Source: Tubulanus polymorphus
Lineage: Eukaryota > Nemertea > Palaeonemertea > Tubulaniformes > Tubulanidae
DNA: 64,000 nucleotides
Assembly: GCF_964204645.1 (NCBI RefSeq)
Contig: NC_134025.1
Coordinates: 30,162,001 to 30,226,000 of the forward strand
Direction of reading: 5' to 3'
Of the stretch, positions 60,343 through 64,000 are shown piece after piece (position 1 is the first letter of the stretch; every line of letters starts with the position of its first letter). A program made the position numbers and the translations under genes. The notes under the pieces were generated by a model, which did not search any database, was not told the origin of the DNA, and was given only the letters and a program-made list of their open reading frames with translations.

Positions 60343-60452
60343 AGCATTCTATCAGCTCAACTACTTATAAATAGTAACCTTTTAAAACAAACAATAAACT
60401 AAAAAACATTAAATTACACAAACTTTTTAAGTAGTTGATATGATAGAATGCT
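60343..60452 (+). other. long hairpin H2 (25-nt arms), paralogue of H1
   Basis: The arm at 60343-60367 (AGCATTCTATCAGCTCAACT...) pairs with 60428-60452: 11 bp, the same three-position internal loop (AGC opposite TAT), then 11 bp. The 60-base loop is A-rich, like that of H1. Compared with H1 the distal stem differs at two base pairs, and both arms have changed together. Confidence 0.75.
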
Positions 60453-60715
60453 TGATACTTCACGAGATACATGTACATGTAAAACCATCATTCAATGAAT
60501 TGTCATCAAGCGTAGTTTTAGACTTTCAAATCAGATTTTGTTTTGTTTTTATGGACGACTTGCGTCGGATGATGTAAGTACGGTATGTAAAGTATTTATT
60601 TCGGGTAAACCTCAAGTTGTTTGATTGTATAAAGCATGATTTAAACCTCTATATATGATGGAACCATTTTTTACTGGTTTCATTGAGTCTGGAGTTAGCT
60701 GTATGTTCAAAAATG

Positions 60716-60721
60716 AATAAA
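60716..60721 (+). terminator. poly(A) signal, plus-strand locus (distal)
   Basis: AATAAA is followed at once by a GT-rich stretch (TTGTTTTTTGTGGTTTGTTTTG), the expected downstream element. It is the better of the two signals. A transcript using it would contain both long hairpins. Confidence 0.5.
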
Positions 60722-61109
60722 GCTTGTTTTTTGTGGTTTGTTTTGAGTCGGAGTACGTAAGGCTTAAAGATATACATTGTTTCTCCTAATCAGCTGGATT
60801 CAGTTCCACAGCTGTGAGTTAGAGTTCTCTGAGTTAAGATTCATCGTTTCGGCGTCAAATCTTAATGAAATTTATCCAGTTCATTTCTCTCTGCACTAGG
60901 TCTGGTGTTAGCCTGATAATTATTTTTAAAAAGTAATGTACATGGTAAAAACTTCAGCATGCTGAGAAACAATGTATCAATATTCTTAGCTATTTCCTGG
61001 ATTTTACTGGGTTCGAACCACGGACACCAATGTATTATCTTCTGTTCATCCCCTATTCATTATTCTGCATCATTCCCAGGCTCTAGGTTTACTACTTTGA
61101 ATCATCCTC

Positions 61110-61185
61110 CCCGACAGGGATTCGAACCCGATGGCATCGAGATTGCCGCGGTTCGTGTCGTACTCTTATGACCACCGAATTCTCC
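61110..61185 (-). mobile_element. tRNA-like SINE head, minus strand
   Basis: On the minus strand a consensus B box GGTTCGAATCCC (61128-61117) follows a tRNA-like GGTGGTCATAAGAGTACGAC at about 61175-61157. It reads as a tRNA-derived SINE promoter with a degenerate A box. A functional tRNA is unlikely. Confidence 0.5.
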
Positions 61186-62111
61186 GGTTGGCTCTACACA
61201 AAATCCACCTCGATCGGCCAACTTCGGTTTTCGTAGCTAGTCGACTAGTGGTCGGAACTAATAACCGAACACACTATAGTTCGGTCGTAACGTATTTCAC
61301 AGTGTCGGCCATCTTGAACCTAGGTCCGAACTGTAGCGACCGTGCTCAATTGCGTGGTCGACCATTTCCGAATTATAGTTCCGACTAACGGACATTCCGG
61401 ACCAGACGAGAAACATGAATATTACATTCTAATAATACACTAGTAGTTGTTATTCTCGTAAAACACAAAATGCCAGGTTGTGCTATAGTTGAATTATGTT
61501 CCTCACATGGACTGTTTCGACGGTCCAACTATGACCTATAACCTATGAACTAGGAGCTTTAAGTTACGTACATGGACGAATGAACATAGAAAACCTGCAA
61601 ATTGTAACTGCAATTGAATGTCCGCTGCTCTAATTTTCCAATTATGGCCACTAAAAATAAATTGATCTTTCAGACTCTCGGCGTGGTCGCTCCGAAATTG
61701 TCACCGTGTCTGTATAATACACTAGAGGTTCGGTCCGATCACAATTAACAAAATTGCGGTCAATATTGATATTCATTTACTTTCTTCCTGGTAAATCTGA
61801 AGCGGACATTTTTATTGTGCGTTAAAGACAGAGTAGCCGATTGCGCCCGGTTTCACCAATAAATATTTTGTTACAAACTTTACAACAGGGAGTATTCCAT
61901 CCCGCTCTATTCAGTATCAGCACCTCGCAATCAGTGCCAGTAGTTAGTGGGTTCAAACGCAGCAGATCCTCTAAACTGCATCAAAAGTTCCGCGCGTACA
62001 AAATCAGACGCCCGGTTTACGATTACGATTTATTTACACTCCAACCATTTCCATGGTATATGGAGGAAACCCCCGGTTTGACCGTCAAGTACTGCCCCTA
62101 TACATATCGTT

Positions 62112-62195
62112 GACGGCGAATGTGTGAACTAACTTACTTCTCACATGCCACAGTAAGAATATTGGGCTGTCAAATTAGTTCACATATTCGCCGTC
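62112..62195 (+). other. 84-nt stem-loop with a fully paired 21-bp stem
   Basis: GACGGCGAATGTGTGAACTA A (62112-62132) pairs with 62175-62195. As plus-strand RNA every position pairs, with one G-U wobble. The 42-base loop holds an inner CTTACT/AGTAAG helix. No other copy is seen in the window. It may be a MITE remnant or a hairpin RNA. Confidence 0.7.
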
Positions 62196-64000
62196 TATGT
62201 TATATGTAGCGGCAGCACCTAACGGTCAAAATTTTGACGCATTTGGCGGCGCGGGTCGGGACTCTCGCACTGCAGAACTAAATTTCAAATATTGATCCGG
62301 CTAATAATGCCCCAAACGCCCCGATTCTGCTGCCCATGCTATGGCAACAGAGACTGTAGTCCCTGCAAAAATTCAAGAGAGCACTCTGCTGCATTTGCAA
62401 GCTCAACTGAGGATTGTCAATTTCTGCAGCATTGGGCACGAGAGAGCTGCTGCGATATGGATGCCCTGATGTGGATATTCTCGGAGCTACCCATTTCTCC
62501 GCCATTGCGAAAAATCTTCGTTCGGTTCTGTACTAGTTTTAATCCTGCGGGCGGTTTTTCTTTAAATACGATCTGATACAATACTGATTAGCGCTCGATT
62601 AGCGCGTGACAGTATTCAGGTATCGACAGAACCGGGTATCTGGAACCGAGATTTGTAATTCGATAGATTGTGTCAATCACGAGAGGTGCAAGTCTGCACA
62701 ATTCTACCCAGAAGCCAGAAATGATGTGGGGGGCTGAGATGATGAATCGGGCCGAGTTTACAAACGAATAAATGAAGTCGACATGGTCGAAGATATCCGA
62801 AACATTGATTCAGAAATCTTAAATTTCACTTCCTCTTATTGGCTCCAGATGATCTTCAGACTGTCCACAGCCTGCACCTGGTTCTCCCATTAACCCTTCT
62901 ACAATACATTGAAATAAATCACAACTGTAAATATATGGAATTTGAAAGTTGAACACAAGGAGTTTAAGTGGTGGAGAACGTGTCTCCTCAGTGATTGTGC
63001 TGATTCAGATGATGAAATAATGATGTTGGTTGCGGTTGAATGAATCTATGGTAAGTGCAGTATTCTTACGATTCATTAACTGTTTTTCTTTTGCCCTAAG
63101 CAGAAAAACGAATTGTTGAAAAATCAGTAAGGATTGAAGTAGGCCTATTGCCATCATGAGTCGCGCATTCGTCAATGTATTCACGTTATAATTGTTAAGG
63201 AAGAACATAAATTCGGGTTTCGCGTACTTAATGGTCCTATTTGATTGCTCAGAATTCAAAAAGGCTTTGCTCAAAAAATGTTATTGACAGGAAGTCGCCC
63301 CAGGTCCTATATTTAAAAAAAATGAAAAATAAATGACAATTTTTTTTTAAACATCAAAAAAATTAAACTGCTATTGGGGAAGGGGTCTGACATAAAGTTG
63401 AATAAAATGAATTAAATGAAAACGAATGTTTTGGCCACTGACTATGAAAAATATAGATGTTACTTAATGTAATTCCACAGGATTTCACAGAGCATATTAA
63501 ACAATTTCCAGGGCATGTTTGGAAAAGGGTAGATTCGCTGTTAAGCCCTTACAAAAGAAAAGTTTTCTCTTTCAAGGGCACTTCGAAAAAGGCAATTCAT
63601 CACTTTTGAGGGGGCAGTTTTTAAACGTGAAAAAAAGTGAAAATGGGCTCATACCAGCCTGGACAATATCGCATCTTAAAATCACTGTTTACCTGGAGCT
63701 TATACCCCAGTGTTGAGTCATGAAATAGTACATAGAAATATAATAACACTGGATTGTTGTTTTACTTTTTGACTTGGGGGAGGGGGGCGTAGGGGCCATT
63801 AATTAGCCTTTTGCCTTATGTAAAATTCGAAAAATAACACCTCTTTGATGTGATGATAGATCGTTAGTAGAATGTAGTCAATATTGATATAAATACTAAG
63901 TCTGTGTGTGTTTATTATATGTGGGCACTGATAATGCGAGGAGTCAGTTAAAAATAGCTACATCAAGATAATGAATATGATGTTTTGTTTAATATCGCAT

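Larger units (their letters stand above)
60740..64000. other. right end of window: no supported gene
   Basis: It holds the SINE head (about 61.1 kb), a patch with repeated GTTCGG/CCGAAC words (61,200-61,400) and the stem-loop at 62.1 kb. A cysteine-rich 94-codon plus-strand frame lies at 62292-62576 (contains CCPCYGNRDCSPCKNS), and I cannot assign it. Beyond 62.7 kb nothing is recognised. Confidence 0.5.

Overview
This is AT-rich, intron-rich, repeat-dense metazoan nuclear DNA. Two conserved animal genes are recognisable, with GT-AG introns, AATAAA poly(A) signals, many minisatellites and many small inverted-repeat (MITE-like) elements. The proteins and the retroelement debris fit an invertebrate, possibly a spiralian, but I cannot name the species. 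There are no bacterial operons, phages or CRISPR arrays.

Left and centre (about 1-49,000): most of this is the 5' part of an ELK-type (KCNH3/4/8-like) voltage-gated potassium channel gene on the minus strand. Only the N-terminal cytoplasmic part is present. A PAS exon lies at 8940-9170. Two different first coding exons, at 23933-24008 and 44057-44132, both encode the PAS-cap and both end in phase 1, ready to join the same PAS exon. The remaining exons (pore, voltage sensor, CNBHD) must lie left of base 1. The two caps differ at 18 of 25 codons but at only two amino acids, so this looks like an old, selectively maintained duplication of a first exon with two promoters about 20 kb apart. The introns are packed with minisatellites, microsatellites, trinucleotide CAG/CTG runs and copies of at least one MITE family.

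Right centre (49,150-55,300): a nearly complete ARMC8 gene (armadillo-repeat subunit of the CTLH/GID E3 ubiquitin ligase) on the minus strand. It can be read through 19 coding exons with consistent phases to a 664-residue protein, followed by a short 3' UTR with AATAAA.

Right (55,300-60,740): on the plus strand, divergent from ARMC8, is a locus I do not recognise. It has a short ATG exon (56101-56150) followed by serially duplicated, exon-like units, each with a 3' splice site and a TAAGTTGAT-type end. Among them lie two opposed fragments of a dead retrotransposon. Downstream, before the second of two poly(A) signals, are two related long hairpins whose arms differ by compensatory changes. 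The last 3 kb hold a tRNA-like SINE head and an 84-nt stem-loop, but no gene I can support.

The most interesting items are the duplicated PAS-cap exon of the ELK channel, the covarying paired hairpins at 59.5/60.4 kb, the duplicated terminal-exon array at 57.4-59.3 kb, and hammerhead-like CTGANGA-stem-GAAA cores in two repeats.
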